In this document: positions 30,851 to 43,315 of the stretch, piece by piece
Layout of the letters: each line of letters opens with the position of its first letter
Numbering within the stretch: the stretch's first letter is position 1
Assembly: GCA_002633025.1 (NCBI GenBank)
Contig: NMRB01001582.1
Span: forward strand, 46,487 to 110,486
Source of the DNA: Notospermus geniculatus
Taxonomy: Eukaryota; Nemertea; Pilidiophora; Heteronemertea; Lineidae
DNA length: 64,000 nucleotides
Reading direction: 5' to 3'
Translations under genes and position numbers: made by a program
The notes under the pieces: generated by a model
Told to the model about the DNA's origin: nothing
Databases searched by the model: none
Seen by the model: the letters and a program-made list of their open reading frames with translations, nothing else

Positions 30851-31506
30851 CGTTTACAGAAATTAGTCTTCCAACGATTGCTTGCTTCAAACTCCAGCAG
30901 GTAAGGACGATTAGCCTCAATCTGACCACGACGTTCAGGGGTAAGGTCATTTAACCACTGCTGATGGTGCTCACGCGCGGCAGTTACAATGTCTTCAGAA
31001 GTGATCGGAAGTCGTCTTCCTCTCCTTTCCTGGATCCAGTCGAAGAGTGCGTTCTCCATCTCAGGAAACATCCCTAATGAATGGGAAGAAACAAGGCATT
31101 GTAATAACAATGAGTTCAACGAGTTCTGTCTGGGATTGTGAGCATGGGCAAAGAGGTCCTCAATGAATCTTGTCTTGGTTAGATTTTGCTGTAGACGTTT
31201 TAGGCCTACTGCCATCGTTTTGAAAAACGAGGTGGTTTCATTCGTTCTGAATGAAAATGGTGAGCTTTGCAGTTGTGTAATAAAGAATTGCCTTCGTTTG
31301 GATGATTCTACATTGTCCATGATGCGTTCTTCATCTCGGATCCAATCTCTAAAGGTAGATTCGGGAAGGCGGCGTCTTCGGGCAAATTCTCTAACCGAAA
31401 AGTTGTCGTTTTCTTCAATGAGCTGCTGATAATCCCCCAGAAGTTTTACCTTCTCTGTTAAGGAATATCGCCGCCTACGGATAGGAACACCGTCCTGGTC
31501 GTTCAT
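30851..31506 (-). CDS. pogo-type transposase, exon 1 (DNA-binding part)
   Basis: It starts MNDQDGVPIRRRRYSLTEKV. An N-terminal psq-like helix-turn-helix (EFARRRRLPESTFRDWI) is followed by a CENP-B-type one (MENALFDWIQERRGRRLPIT, then LEFEASNRWKTNFCKR). It ends CG|GTGGGT in phase 2 and joins exon 2 at 30688. The three exons give about 520 residues, a normal length. A less conserved stretch (about 31075-31260) may be an extra intron, with acceptor TTCATTAG at 31074-31076, but the frame is open throughout. The protein would bind the element ends in the nucleus. No stop, frameshift or missing catalytic residue is seen. Confidence 0.87.
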
Positions 31507-32439
31507 TTCGAACGAAAAGAATGATTTTAACGCCTGGACGGATTTTATAGGGGAAGCCCTTATTAATTCTTACGAAATCATCATCACGAGATGTTGATCT
31601 TTTGAAATGAATGTATACATGTACCTCCTGAATCTTTCCAGGTAGGCCTTACAGTTTGTATGCAAACGGTACCATACCATTGTGGTAACGTCTTCACACA
31701 CCACTGTGAATCTCACAGTGTGGGTCGTTTTTCTTTGGCGGCGATCAAACGTCCAGGGGATACAAACGAAAAGACACATGGTGCGAATGAAATCCGCTGT
31801 GTTTTACGTTGCAGTGTGTCAAGACCTGTTGATTGTTGACAACGCAAAAAAGCATTGCAGTGTTTGAAGGCCTTTATAATCGACATAGGGCATTTAAGAG
31901 CCAATGCTCGCGGACCGTCAGGGGCATGAAACTCATCGCAGGTGAATGTGACACACATTGATGAAATTGATCATAGTCAGCGCATGAACCAACNTGAGAG
32001 TCGATGCAATTCATTGAATCTTGGAATAAGATCGCGGAAAATTAATAACGTTATCATGAAGAAGGGAATTCCCGCTGCATATAAACATTGTCGTTCAGCC
32101 GGTCGCTGTCGGGGATTTTACAAACTCCTTTCGCCCAAAATACTATGTTAACTTCTTTGTATTCAAACCATTGTTTGCCATATTTGGTAGGAACCAATAG
32201 TTGTATTGTACGTGCACGCGTCTCGTTACTGTGGTTTCCTTTTGTAGACCTCGACCATGTCGATGTGCATGGCTTAATTTTTAAGGGAATTCCTATTATA
32301 TTCCAAATTAGGGCTCCAACCAATCAAATTTCGTTCCGGACCTTTTCCACTGTATGCATTGACTTCTAACAGTCGTGCTCGATATGATGATTACAGGTTT
32401 GTAGACTGCGCGGTATTGGGGGAACAATCCAGTATGTGC

Positions 32440-33305
32440 CAAAAGTGTGTTTACTGATTTGCCTTTGGTGACACTGTAACCGAAGGGATCTTAATTTGTG
32501 AAGAATTATTGTGTGGAGAAGATCATTACGAACAAAAGGACACCTCCCGCAGTTATCTGCACTCAGAAATAACCGAGCTACAGAGCAGTTTTGAATGGAC
32601 CATCTCTGGGTCGGGCACTCTGACCTAAACAACAAATCCATGGTTTCACCAAAATAAAAAAAAAATTGTATGCCAGTAATATGTCTGTAACTTTACATAA
32701 GAATATTGACGATATTCTAAATAATAAAATTCAGTCAACAGCCGTTAAATCTAAACATTGGTTATTTAATTAGAAGGCCTATAATTACCATATGCCCTCT
32801 ATTATCAGAAAAAGTAACTTAATGCCCACCCTTTTGATTGATTACTAAGTTGTACATTCTTGGTACTTATATTCTTGGTGGTATGCATGAGGAATCCTTC
32901 TAAATTTGATAACAAAGAATAGCGATCACCGTTGGAATGAGGGTTTTGATATAAATATGTTGCTTTTGCAAACCGTTTTTCTCTGACGTATAGTGAACTC
33001 GCTACGGATAATGTTTTCTGTAACCGTTTGTGTACACGTCACTGGACCACAAAATTTGATGACCTAAATGTAGTCGGTTGCCTAAACGTGCGGGTGCGAA
33101 AGCTCTCTATTTGATCAGGCGCGACAACTGTAAGATGATATCGCAGTGTTTGCGACGGGATTGCGAAGTAGAAATCAGACAAGATACATGTATTGCTGTC
33201 AGAAAAACAATGAGGTGGGAATTTAATAGCTAGGCCCTATAATTAATAGGCCAATTTCAAGCGAATATGGCAGTCGCAGCCATGGATGATAGACTGAATG
33301 TTTAT
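32440..33305. other. Intergenic DNA right of the pogo element
   Basis: No gene is seen. GTTGTACATTCTTGG...TTATATTCTTGG at about 32850-32882 is the inverted counterpart of 28800-28838 on the other side of the transposon, so a wider inverted structure frames the element. Confidence 0.45.
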
Positions 33306-33309
33306 AGAG

Positions 33310-34560
33310 TTCTCAGTTTCGCACGTTAGGTTTCTCCCATCTTTTAGTCCACATCCTCATGTCGTCCTGCGGAAACATCGTGTTATAGAGCAAATCTGAA
33401 CCCAGGTTTAGGACCATTGGGTACCAAGGTTTCAGAAAAGTCATGTTGTCAAAAAAACCTTTTGCCCGCAACAGCCGCTGGCGTTTTGAATATTGGGAAC
33501 TGACTTCCTCATTGGACGTCAGTTGGACGCAACGACTGAGCTTTGTACAGGAGAATGGGAGACGATACACAGCTAACTTTTGATCGGTTGCATTTACACC
33601 CCATAAATGCACACCAACAGATAGAAACATGAGTACCTCGGAATCAAATAAACCTATCCTTTGTAATTTTTAAGCAGCTACGTAACTGGAAATGACCTTT
33701 TCTTATATTTTCACCCATTTTTCTGTTAATTTATATAAAAAATTTCATCTCTTATTACATAACAACTAAAAACAGTTTAAGAACATGCTTGTCTTGTAAC
33801 ACATTTATGGGGTGTAAATCCAACTGATCAAAAGTTAGCTGTACATCGTCCCCCATTCTCCTGTACAAAGCTCAGTCGTTGCGTCCATCGGCGTCCAATG
33901 ATGAAGTCAGTTCCCAAAAATCAAAACGCCCTCGCGGTTGTTTCGAGCAAAAGATTTTTTTGCAGCATGACTGGGAACCTAGATTTGTTCTAACACGATG
34001 TTTCCGCAGAACGACATAACGATGTGGACTACTAGTATTTCGAAAGCATCGATTTTCAAAAATCCTGATTTGCCTCGACCTTTCTACGTTACCTTGACCT
34101 TTCATCACCGTGACAACATGCCAAGACGCTTGCTAACGTATGTAGACACTTTAACCAAAGAAATGCGAATTTTATGACATAATTAAACAGCTTTTTACCA
34201 AAAAACACGGATTTTTAACATCGGTTGCCATGGAAACCGAGTTTTTCCACATTTCCTGTTGTCCGATTTTGGCCGACTTTTAATATATTACTCACCATGG
34301 TGAATTATTATTCACCATGGTGAATACTACCGAAAACCACCGAAAAAATTTTTGTTGCAATTTTTTATGGGTCTTTCAGTATTTTGACTGGACTATATCC
34401 AAGCCCGGGGATGCCTGATCATGCTGATTGGGAGCATGAAGTGAAATTTCATCTAGTAGCAGCAGAAGGAACGAGGAGAGTGCAGGCCTCTCGGACGGCG
34501 CTTGGTGGGGATTCTCCCGGCCTCACGGCTCAAAATGGATGTCTTACCGAACTTGTGTCT
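33310..34560. mobile_element. Foldback family F, copy 1
   Basis: The left half (CTGAGCTTTGTACAGGAGAA...CCCCATAAATG...AGATAGAAACATGAGTACCT) and right half (AACACATTTATGGGGTG...CTCCTGTACAAAGCTCAG) are inverted. Other copies are at 34680-37590 (split) and 44640-45192. Near 34290 there is a palindromic ATTCACCATGGTGAAT. Confidence 0.75.
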
Positions 34561-34679
34561 GACAAGTTGACACGCGTTGAATTACCGGCAGTGTTATATC
34601 TAGGATTTCAGAAGGGCATGGTGCAAACTTTGCAAAAAGGGCACTTCAACCTAGAAAAGGGCACTTTTCATTCGCGACA

Positions 34680-37590
34680 TACGTTAGGTTTCTCCCATCT
34701 TTTAGTCCACATCCTCATGTCGTCCTGCGGAAACATCGTGTTATAGAGCAAATCTGAACCCAGGTTTAGGACCCTTGGGTACCAAGGTTTCAGAAAAGTC
34801 ATGTTGTCAAAAAAAAACTTTTGCCAGCAACAGCGGCTGGCGTTTTGAATATTGGGAACTGACTCCTCATTTGATGTCAGTTGGACGCAACGACTGAGCT
34901 TTGTACAGGAGAATGGGAGACGATACACAGCTAACTTTTGATGGGTTGCATTTACTCCTGCACACCAACAAATAATAATACCAATAATAATAATACCAAT
35001 AAATGCACACCAACAGATAGAAACATGAGTACCTCGGAATCAAATAAGCCTATCCTTTGTAATTTTTAAGCAGCTACGTAACTGGAAATGACCTTTTCTT
35101 ATATTTTCACCCATTTTTCTGTTAATTTATATAAAAAAATAGCCCCGCTGTTGCGGGCGTAACCCCTCGGCCTGTGTGTTTTACTGAAAGAAGATATGGG
35201 AAGTGGTATACCCTGTAATGAACCTGAAATGAAGTAGTTGTACATTAATTTGTTATCTGGAGGGTTGGTGGTTTTAGGTAATTGCAGTCGATATTGTGAG
35301 TGAATTGGAGACTAAAAATCCAAAGCATTCTCAAGTTAGAGCGTTCACGTCGTTGACCAATCAGATATCAGCTTTTGACCTCTGTTGCTTTGAAATGTAG
35401 GTGTAATCAAAAACCCGTCTGATATGTTGTGTACCCTGACTGGATACACCCACCATAAAAAGTTTATGAAGTTTCTATGACTAGTTTAAGAGTAATCGCA
35501 AATTTTGTCATTTCACTATGTGCCCCCTGGTGGCCAAAGTAGGAATCAGATGCGGTCGATTTTCAATAGCGAGAAGCGTCATGTCTTGAGGTATCAACAT
35601 ACAAAATGTGAGACAAAAATTCCAAAGCATTCTGAAGTTAGAGTGTTCACGTCGTTGACCAATCAGATTTCACCTTTTGACCTCTGCGACCTTGAAATGT
35701 ACGTCAAATCAAAAACCCGTCTGATATGTTGTGTACCCTCACTGGATACACCCACCATAAAAATTTCATGAAGTTTCTATGACTAGTTTAAGAGTAATTG
35801 CAAATTTTGTCATTTCACTATGTGCCCCCTGGTGGCCAAAGTAGGAATCAGATGCGGTCGATTTTCAATAGTGAGAAGCGTCATGTCATGAGGTATCAAC
35901 ATACAAAATGTGAGACGAAAATTCCAAAGCATTGTCAAGTTAGAGCGTTCACATCGTTGATCAATCAGATTTCAGCTTTTGACCAGTGCGACCTTGAAAT
36001 GTAGGTCAAATCAAAAACCCGTCTGATATGTTGTGTACCTTGACTGGATACACCCACCATAAAAATTTCATGAAGTTTCGATGACCAGTTCAGGAGTAAT
36101 CAGAAATTTTGTGTTTTCACTATGTGCCCCCTGGTGGCCCAAGTATGAATCAGATCCGGCCGATTTTCAACAGCGAGAAGCGTCATGTCATGAGGTATCA
36201 CCATACAAAATTTGAGACTAAAATTCCGAAGCATTCTCAAGTTAGAGCGTTCACGTCGTTGACCAATCAGATTTCAGCTTTTGACCTGTGCGACCTTGAA
36301 ATGTAGGTCAAATCAAAAACCCGTCTGATATGTTATGTACCTTGACTGGATACACCCACCATAAAAATTTCATGAAGTTTCGATGACCAGTTCAGGAGTA
36401 ATCGCAAATTTTGTGTTTTCACTATGTGCCCCCTGGTGGCCAAAGTATCAATCAGATCCGGCCGATTTTCAATAGCGAGAAGCGTCATGTCATGAGGTAT
36501 CACCATACCAAATTTGAGGTGAAAATTCTGAAGCATTCTCAAGTTAGAGCGTTCACGTCGTTTGCGTGACGACGACGACGGACGACGACAGACGACGCAC
36601 AGACAGCCGCCAGCGTGATGACAATACCCCGAAGACCCTGATGGGCCTCGGGGTGAAAATCATCTCTTATTACATAACAACTAAAAACAGTTTAAGAACA
36701 TGCTTGTCTTATTCGGAGGCACCATAATTGTATCTATTGGTAACACATTTATGTGGTGTAAATCCAACCGATCAAAAGTTAGCTGTACATCGTCCCCCAT
36801 TCTCCTGTACAAAGCTCAGTCGTTGCGTCCATCGGCGTCAATGATGAAGTCAGTTCCAAAAAAATCAAAACGCCCTCGCGGTTGTTTCGAGCAAAAGATT
36901 TTTTGGCAGCATGACTTTTCTGAAACCTGGGAACCTAGGGGGTCTAAACTTGGGTTCGGATTTGCTCTAACACAATGTTTCCGCAGAACGACATAACGAT
37001 GTGGACTACTAGTATTTCGAAAGCACCGATTTTCAAAAATCCTGATTTGCCTCGACCTTTCTACGTTACCTTGACCTTTCATCACCGTGACAACATGCCA
37101 AGACGCTTGCTAACGTATGTAGACACTTTAACCAAAGCAATGCGAATTTTATGACATAATTAAACAGCTTTTTACAAAAACACGAATTTTTAACATCGGT
37201 TGCCATGGAATCCGAGTTTTTCCACATTTCCTGTTGTCCGATTTGGGCCGACTTTTAATATAATATTATTCACCATGGTGAATTATTATTCACCATGGTC
37301 ATGATGGTGAATACTACCGAAAACCACCGAAAAAAATTTTGTTGCAATTTTTTATGGGTCTTTCAGTATTTTGACTGGACTATTATATCCAAGCCCGGGG
37401 ATACCTGATTGGGAGCATGAAGTGAAATTTCATCTAGTAGCAGCAGAAGGAACGAGGAGAGTGCGGGCCTCTCGGACGGCGCTTGGTGGGGATTCTCCCG
37501 GCCTCACGGCTCAAAATGGATGTCTTACCGAACTTGTGTCTGACATGTTGACACGCGTTGAATTACCGGTCTCATTGGACACTTTACCTT
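34680..37590. mobile_element. Foldback family F, copy 2, split by an insertion
   Basis: 34680-35137 and 36657-37590 are together collinear with copy 1. The break falls after TTAATTTATATAAAAA and before ATCTCTTATTACATAAC, which are adjacent in copy 1 (about 33745). Confidence 0.8.
35140..36655. mobile_element. Tandem-array element (four 301-bp units)
   Basis: It begins AGCCCCGCTGTTGCGGGCG. Four units of about 301 bp (CAAGTTAGAGCGTTCAC at about 35333, 35636, 35937, 36240 and a partial at 36540) follow, and it ends with GACGACGACGACGGACGACG and GGCCTCGGGGTGAAA. Each unit has TGCCCCCTGGTGGCC and a TGACCTCTGxGACCTT motif. The plan (hairpin-like ends, core tandem repeats, short ACGACGG repeat) resembles Helitron-derived pearl/HINE elements described from molluscs. 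Confidence 0.75.
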
Positions 37591-39810
37591 GACAGATCAT
37601 GGAAGGTTTGTGGCAGGACAGATCGATCATAAGACCGGTTTCCGATGTTGATGACTTTCCGCAACACATTTCCTTCTGGGATCGAAAGTTGTTGAAATCT
37701 AGTGATGACATTTTCTTGTGAGCGATGAAGGAAGCTTCCTTCAGTCTCCTGCGTATAAAGTGTAAGGCCTGTGATAGGAATGGGTGTAAAGCATGACGGG
37801 TTAGGTCAGAAAGTTTCTTGAATAAATTTTCTAGTTTGCTGTATCCTTTGACACCCCTCGTTTTTTTAGTACGGTATTGGTAAGAGGAGAGTCAAATGGA
37901 GTTCCTGTGGTTTCAGAAAATTCGTGTATGACGGGATGGCTGGATTCGTGTCGGTTCACCCGTTCATCCCAATACTCATTACGAAGAGCATACCCTGATG
38001 GGCGTCACTGTGGATATGTTCAGATCCTCAGTAACGCCTATCGGTATGCTGAGTAACCCTCTTCTTCTCGCATGGCGGGGGGTTGGTGAAGTTTAGGGTA
38101 GTGCCGTGGTAAACTGCTAGTACTAAGGGTGCGTTTTTCACTTTGCAGGTGAAGTTGAGGGTAGTGCCGTGGTAAACTGCTAGTACTAAGGGTGCGTTTT
38201 CACTTTGCGAACTCGTTTGGCGGGGTTTTGTGATATCCCCGACGTCTACATCAGAGTTCAGACAGGCGGTGCTGCCCCCTACTGTTGACACTGATGACAG
38301 AAGCATGTCCGGTGCTCGCGAAGTTGGGAGGGCCGTCAGACATAACTTAGAATACGCTTGGAATAAGGGTGTGTGTACGACAGGCGGCAACATATCTGTT
38401 GTGAGGAAGAGCGTCAAAATATCCATGTAGCGACAAATTCTGGATCGTATTCATAAAGCGGCTCTATCGTTAGAACTGTCTAAGGCCGGTTCCAAGTACA
38501 GTGGTTGACCATACTTGGAACCGGCCTAAGACGGTTCTAACGAATACGACCCATAGACTTTTGGACATTTACCTTTTAGACAACTTCTTGGCTTGGAAAG
38601 TAAGTGCGAGCGTCTCCGCAAGCGAGAAGTTTTCAATCCTACATGTAAATTGTTGATAAAGTCTGGTTCAACCTATATGTGGACCATTGGAATGCCAAGT
38701 GAGGAAATGGAACATTCAATTTTGACCACAAGATTTTATTCATGTGTGACCCTTATGTAATGAAAACCACATTTTTGTTATTAGGCACAGTCATCTGATT
38801 CATTTCGCCATAACATGTAACCGTAATTATGTCACTCTTGCCACACTCTAACCACAAACTGCATTCCAATCGCCCACCTCTTGGTTGAACCAGACTATAA
38901 TGATGACAGATTATCAAGCTTGGAATTTGATGTAAAATTTGTGGGTGCATTCGCTCTTTGTTCATGTCTTTGGGGAAATTATGTATGAAGAGCAGTGTAG
39001 TACCATGCGAGAAGCTGGACCCAAGAAGTGCAGTAGGGTATGTGGCCATTTTTTGAAAATATACACACCAAGCTAAACAAGATGCAACAAACCATAAATG
39101 TACAGTCTTCCAAATAAATAAATGAACACCGTGTTTTTCAAATATCTCCGAGATAAAACAATATAATTGGAAGCGGTTTTCAACTTAGTGTGGTATATTT
39201 ATTTGGTCATATATTTCTGGCTCTATCTAATTTTTACCCTTTGTTATGTAGCAGGCAATTTTAAAACGGTCCAAAAGTCAACTTTTTTATTTCTAGTTTT
39301 TTTAGCAGAATTCGAAGTGTTGTGATGAGGTGATTGATAATGCGAGTTTTTGCAAAAAAATATTGAACATATTTTACCGTTTTGGTAATATCTCAAAATA
39401 TCGAAATTTCAGATTTTTGAAATTTTTAACAAAAAGTTGAAAATGCTTTAGAACACAGAAACTTTTCTATACTTTTCCTCATAATGACATGCCTGTATCC
39501 AAGATGCCCAAACCACAGATAAATCTTCGTGATCCCAATTAAATATTTTCAAACTTAGAATCCAGAATTTCGTTCCGACTTCTTCTCAGAAACGAACCCG
39601 GGCAGCGATATAACCTACGCTTCTAATAGACAGAGTCCAAAGCGATAGATATGAATGGTTCGGAAATTTTTGTCAGGGAGCGCACAAACTAAAAAATTTA
39701 ACCAAGAAGAATGGCCAAAAAATGGATAAAAAATTTGATCGTGAAGGGCGGCCAAAAGCAAGTACATGTACTGAATTTAGAAGTGTGCTGGGTTTATCCG
39801 TGGAGTTCAT
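37591..39810. other. Intergenic DNA
   Basis: No gene is supported. A 60-bp direct repeat lies at 38090-38210 (GAAGTTTAGGGTAGTGCCGT and GAAGTTGAGGGTAGTGCCGT, each followed by GGTAAACTGCTAGTACTAAG). AT-rich sequence fills 39050-39480. Confidence 0.45.
38444..38550. mobile_element. MITE, palindrome around GGCCGGTTCCAAGTA
   Basis: GTTAGAACTGTCTAAGGCC... (38470-38500) pairs with TACTTGGAACCGGCCTAAGA...GTTCTAAC (38512-38541); the outer TCGTATTC/GAATACGA pair encloses it. Confidence 0.8.
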
Positions 39811-40842
39811 CTATTTCATTCTTATTAGCGTCGTTAAGCCTTGACGAAACGTTCTATTGGAGATAGCATATGCTACGAAATTAACTGATGAATCGACAAC
39901 GACGAGTAACAACCCAACTTTTCTGCCGTAATTAAAAAATGGATCGTCATCTGAAAATGACACGCCCATAATTTGGGCCAACTGATCGAGAGATGCCGGC
40001 GTCTCACAAACAGTGAATACAACAGCCAATGAAATGACCAAGAATGTTGCTTGAAACTGGTCGCTGTCTGCGTGATTTTCTATGGTTTTGGCTCCAGATT
40101 CTGCTTTAAGGACGGTCCTCCTTGCCAATGCTCGCCTCAATGCAATGATTAAAGCTGTGTTCAGAATATAAATCAGGGTCAGTGGGCCTGCGGCAACACC
40201 AACGACGTATGTAAGGTGGCTGTATGTATGTAACTCGTCGTTAGTTCGGAGCATTGTTTCCAGACCACCAGTGCAGCGATTTGTTCTCAGTTCAAGGTCA
40301 AAAGACCAGTATTCAGGCATATAACAAACGACAGAAACACCAACAATAAACAAGACAACTCTTCCAAGTTTCCTTTTGGTTAAGTGAGCTCTGGCCCACA
40401 GAGGGAAGCCAATGCTTAAAAATCTCTCTAATGTTGTGAGCACAATCAACCAATTTCTTACCTGGAGAGTAATGAAATAAATTGGCCGTGTTGCGTAAAA
40501 TAACTCGGGTCCTATATCAAAGTCCGGCATCGCCGAGACAACTAATGGACGAGTAACGTAAACGAGCAAATGTCGGATAGAGAAATAAACAAGACATGTG
40601 GTAAGAAAGCAGAGGTCATTTCCGGCAATTATTCGGAGGAGGAAAATCGAAGTGGAAGCACTGCGCAGCGCACGCATGCGCAGAACGATAAGGTTAAGTG
40701 TATTTAATACAAGTCCGATGAGAACGACTGGCGTGATCCCGCATACATATAAATAAAAGACGTCGGCATAGACCTTCTTGAACGGGCACGAATCCTCTTT
40801 GGTCATGTTGGTAGAAGCCACTGCAATTTTTTCTGGCGTCAT
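39811..40842 (-). CDS. Rhodopsin-family (class A) peptide-type GPCR
   Basis: An intron-free frame of 343 residues encodes seven hydrophobic segments. Landmarks: an N-glycosylation site (NMT) near the start, TM1 with LVLNTLNLIVL (N1.50), TM2 with IIAGNDLCFL (D2.50), the end of TM3 as LERFLSIGFP (a variant of DRY), TM6 with VCETPASL (CWxP changed to CETP), TM7 VNFVAYAISNRTFRQGL (NPxxY changed to NFVAY) and a basic C-terminus. The general look (SIFLLRIIAGND, TLERFLSI.FPLWAR) is that of FMRFamide-receptor-like or related invertebrate peptide receptors. The ligand is unknown. ECL2 has a cysteine (NRCTGG), but no cysteine is seen at the usual partner position at the top of TM3. A TCTCCTACTAG acceptor lies 10-15 bases before the ATG, suggesting an intron in the 5' UTR. 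Confidence 0.92.
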   Translation of the reverse strand: MTPEKIAVASTNMTKEDSCPFKKVYADVFYLYVCGITPVVLIGLVLNTLNLIVLRMRALRSASTSIFLLRIIAGNDLCFLTTCLVYFSIRHLLVYVTRPLVVSAMPDFDIGPELFYATRPIYFITLQVRNWLIVLTTLERFLSIGFPLWARAHLTKRKLGRVVLFIVGVSVVCYMPEYWSFDLELRTNRCTGGLETMLRTNDELHTYSHLTYVVGVAAGPLTLIYILNTALIIALRRALARRTVLKAESGAKTIENHADSDQFQATFLVISLAVVFTVCETPASLDQLAQIMGVSFSDDDPFFNYGRKVGLLLVVVDSSVNFVAYAISNRTFRQGLTTLIRMK

Positions 40843-42930
40843 TTTCCCTGGGCTAGTAGGAGATAAGCTTTTTCAGGAACTTACATGTACGTACATTTAC
40901 AAAGCCAGAGTCCTGACTATAATCATTGCACATTCTCGCACTTTCCGTGCGTTTTTTGATGTTGCACCTCGAGTCTGCAATATGTGGGGCTCGTCATCTC
41001 TGTTACAGCCACTTGTTTTCACTTCAAAACATTTACCTGAGGACATTTGAAATGCAACGAAATGGAAACGATTCAAAAGCATAAGATTGTTCAACGAAGG
41101 AAGAAAATGGAACTTCAAAGAGCAGATGACAAGCCTTTTTCCATCTATGAGAGACACATGTAATTGTATTATACTTGGTGGTATCTGCCTTTCAAGGTCC
41201 CGAATCGTAATATGGCGAAGACTTGTAAATCCCCGCGGAATGTTCCACATGCACGTAGCTAGCTGAGAAAGGATTGGACAAGACTGGCGGCGACAGGGTT
41301 CACAACGTGACTTCAGGGATGGCACTCGGCCTCATCCCGCAGGCTTCAGCAGACGTGTATTGGCTATAAGCACACATGATGGCGTATACACAACAACTTC
41401 GAATGATATGTATACACAACAACAATGCAGTGTTTAACAGTCCTATCCACGGGAGAGAGCAGCATGATTAGCGCAATAACATTTCGCAATATACCGGTAT
41501 ACAATACGTACCGGTAGATCTACTTCTACCTGCGCACTTCGTACATTCAACAGTAAACCGCTTCACTCACTCACCACGAATAAAGTAATAGCCCTACGCC
41601 GCAAATGGAGGCCCCGTTGCAGGATAACCTCGAAATCTGCCTATATAATTCCAGGTGAACGTCAACTTCAGCCATTTCGCCAACTCATCATAGAAAGGCA
41701 AAATTGTTAGGAATTATAAATTATAATATGCAACCGCCATCGTATTTCGCAACCTTCTACACTGTAAAAATCGTCCTGTAGGCCTACTGTGGGTCCAAAC
41801 CCACGGGTACAGGAAACTAGCACATAGGGTACAGAAAACTCACTCAGAGGAAGACGGACCACTGTCAAAAATATTCCATGGCGATGGGTTCTACTTGGTT
41901 CTACCTTGGGTCCTCCAGACCCATGGCGTTTATCATCATGAGTACAATCAGCAAACACCATGGGTACTTTGTACCCAAATGCATATAAGAACACGTGGGA
42001 AATGTGCTGAAAAATTGGACAAGGAATTTACCCATCTCACACCTCAAGTAAAGTTCCTTGGATACCATTGGCCAGATCCCGTCACGTGATCTCCGAGAAT
42101 TTCGACTTGTCCCCCTCTGACATTACCAAACATATCGCGATATGTCCCACAGCTGGGAAAACTGTATTCTTTCGGTGTGAGATAAAAAATGTTGCCCTCA
42201 TTGTCGGGAAACATAGCGAATTTCCCCCGGCTGGGACGATATGTCTCCGTCGGCTTCGCCTCACGGGGGGGGGGGGCATTCGCTATATAACTGCATCCCA
42301 AATTTCAAACCTGTTGCTCCTTCAACAACTGAGATATAGCTGAAAATACTGCCAGACACTTTTGAAAATAAGGGTCACCTTGTGAACCGATAAGTTATAA
42401 CTGATTCTGGTTGAGGTGGTACAAGAAGTTCACAATCATGTCGCGGCGTCGATGGAGTTCGGTTTCACATTAAGCAATTTCAGTACTTATATGTCCGACG
42501 CCATTAATTTTCCGTCACAATCAAGCATGTCTTCAAGATGGGCCGGAATATTGGGACATTATACCCAACGTACACGATGCAAATGAGAGTTCGCGTGGTT
42601 CCAAAGCATAGCCAAGAGAAACATGCCCATTCGAGACTAAAACAGACTGCTTTGTCTTAATGATGATGATGAGGAGGAAACGATAACAAGCATTTTTTTT
42701 CAGAATCAGTTCAATATAAGTGTACGTGTAGTTAGTAACTCGATATGTGTAATCGTGTTTGACTCGTTTTTGCATGATAAATCACCAGTCATGGTAAAGA
42801 AGAAAAAAACAATAACGATCATCTACCTTATGTACATATATACATGTCTGGATTATTTGAATCTAGCGCAATGTTTTACAGAAGTCTAGGGCCTTAGCAC
42901 AGCATTACTGGCCATAGAAGTAAATACTGT
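40843..42930. other. Upstream region of the GPCR gene
   Basis: No second gene is supported. A possible 5' UTR or promoter lies between 40860 and about 41600 (minus strand). A G-run at about 42268-42280 and palindromic pieces (TGGGTCCAAACCCACGGGTAC at about 41790, CTTGGGTCCTCCAGACCCATGG at about 41905) point to repeats. Confidence 0.4.
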
Positions 42931-42932
42931 AT

Positions 42933-43315
42933 AATATGACTTATCCGGCCACCGCGGCCAACCTGCGAACCACGGGAATTATTGACTATACACGATCCAG
43001 GCCAAGTTATGAAAGGCCTAGTCAGGGTTACATGTTCAATGGAAATCGTCTTACTCCTGGTGAGCATCGTAATGGATATCCCGCGGTGAGGGTCAGTTTC
43101 ACTTTTATCAAAATGAATTGACCACCAGTACGATTTGTAAATGGTGTCAATTAAACCTCGGCCTACTGTGGAATAAAACTGCGGTCTGCCCTTGAAAAGA
43201 AACTCACAAGTGATGTGTAACCCTGACTAGGCCTTTCATAACTTGGCCTGGATCGTGTATAGTCAATAATTCCCGTGGTTCGCAGGTTGGCCGCGGTGGC
43301 CGGATAAGTCATATT
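42933..43315. repeat. Inverted duplication with about 100-bp arms containing a candidate exon
   Basis: The left arm (42933-43032) and right arm (43216-43315) are nearly perfect complements. The right arm abuts a SINE tail at 43316. Confidence 0.88.
42936..43085 (+). CDS. Candidate first coding exon (MTYPATAANL)
   Basis: An ATG opens 50 codons (MTYPATAANLRTTGIIDYTR, then a basic, Arg/Tyr/Pro-rich stretch SRPSYERPSQGYMFNGNRLT) up to CCCGCG|GTGAGG, a good phase-0 donor. The first 33 codons are repeated inverted at 43214-43312, where the frame then diverges. No partner exon is recognised, so function is unknown. Confidence 0.35.

Larger units (their letters stand above)
28845..32432 (-). mobile_element. 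3.6 kb pogo-type transposon, complete ends, intact transposase
   Basis: The ends CTGGATTGTTCCCCCAATAC... and the exact complement (26 bp perfect, 28845-28870 and 32407-32432) are flanked by TA. The minus strand encodes a three-exon transposase (29551-31506) with no visible break. A second, gapped copy is at 25731. This is the best candidate for a recently active element in the window. Confidence 0.9.

Noticed and set aside
40897-41325. 142-codon minus-strand frame upstream of the GPCR
   Set aside because: No domain is recognised, cysteine and arginine are scattered, and the position suits the 5' UTR or first intron of the GPCR gene.
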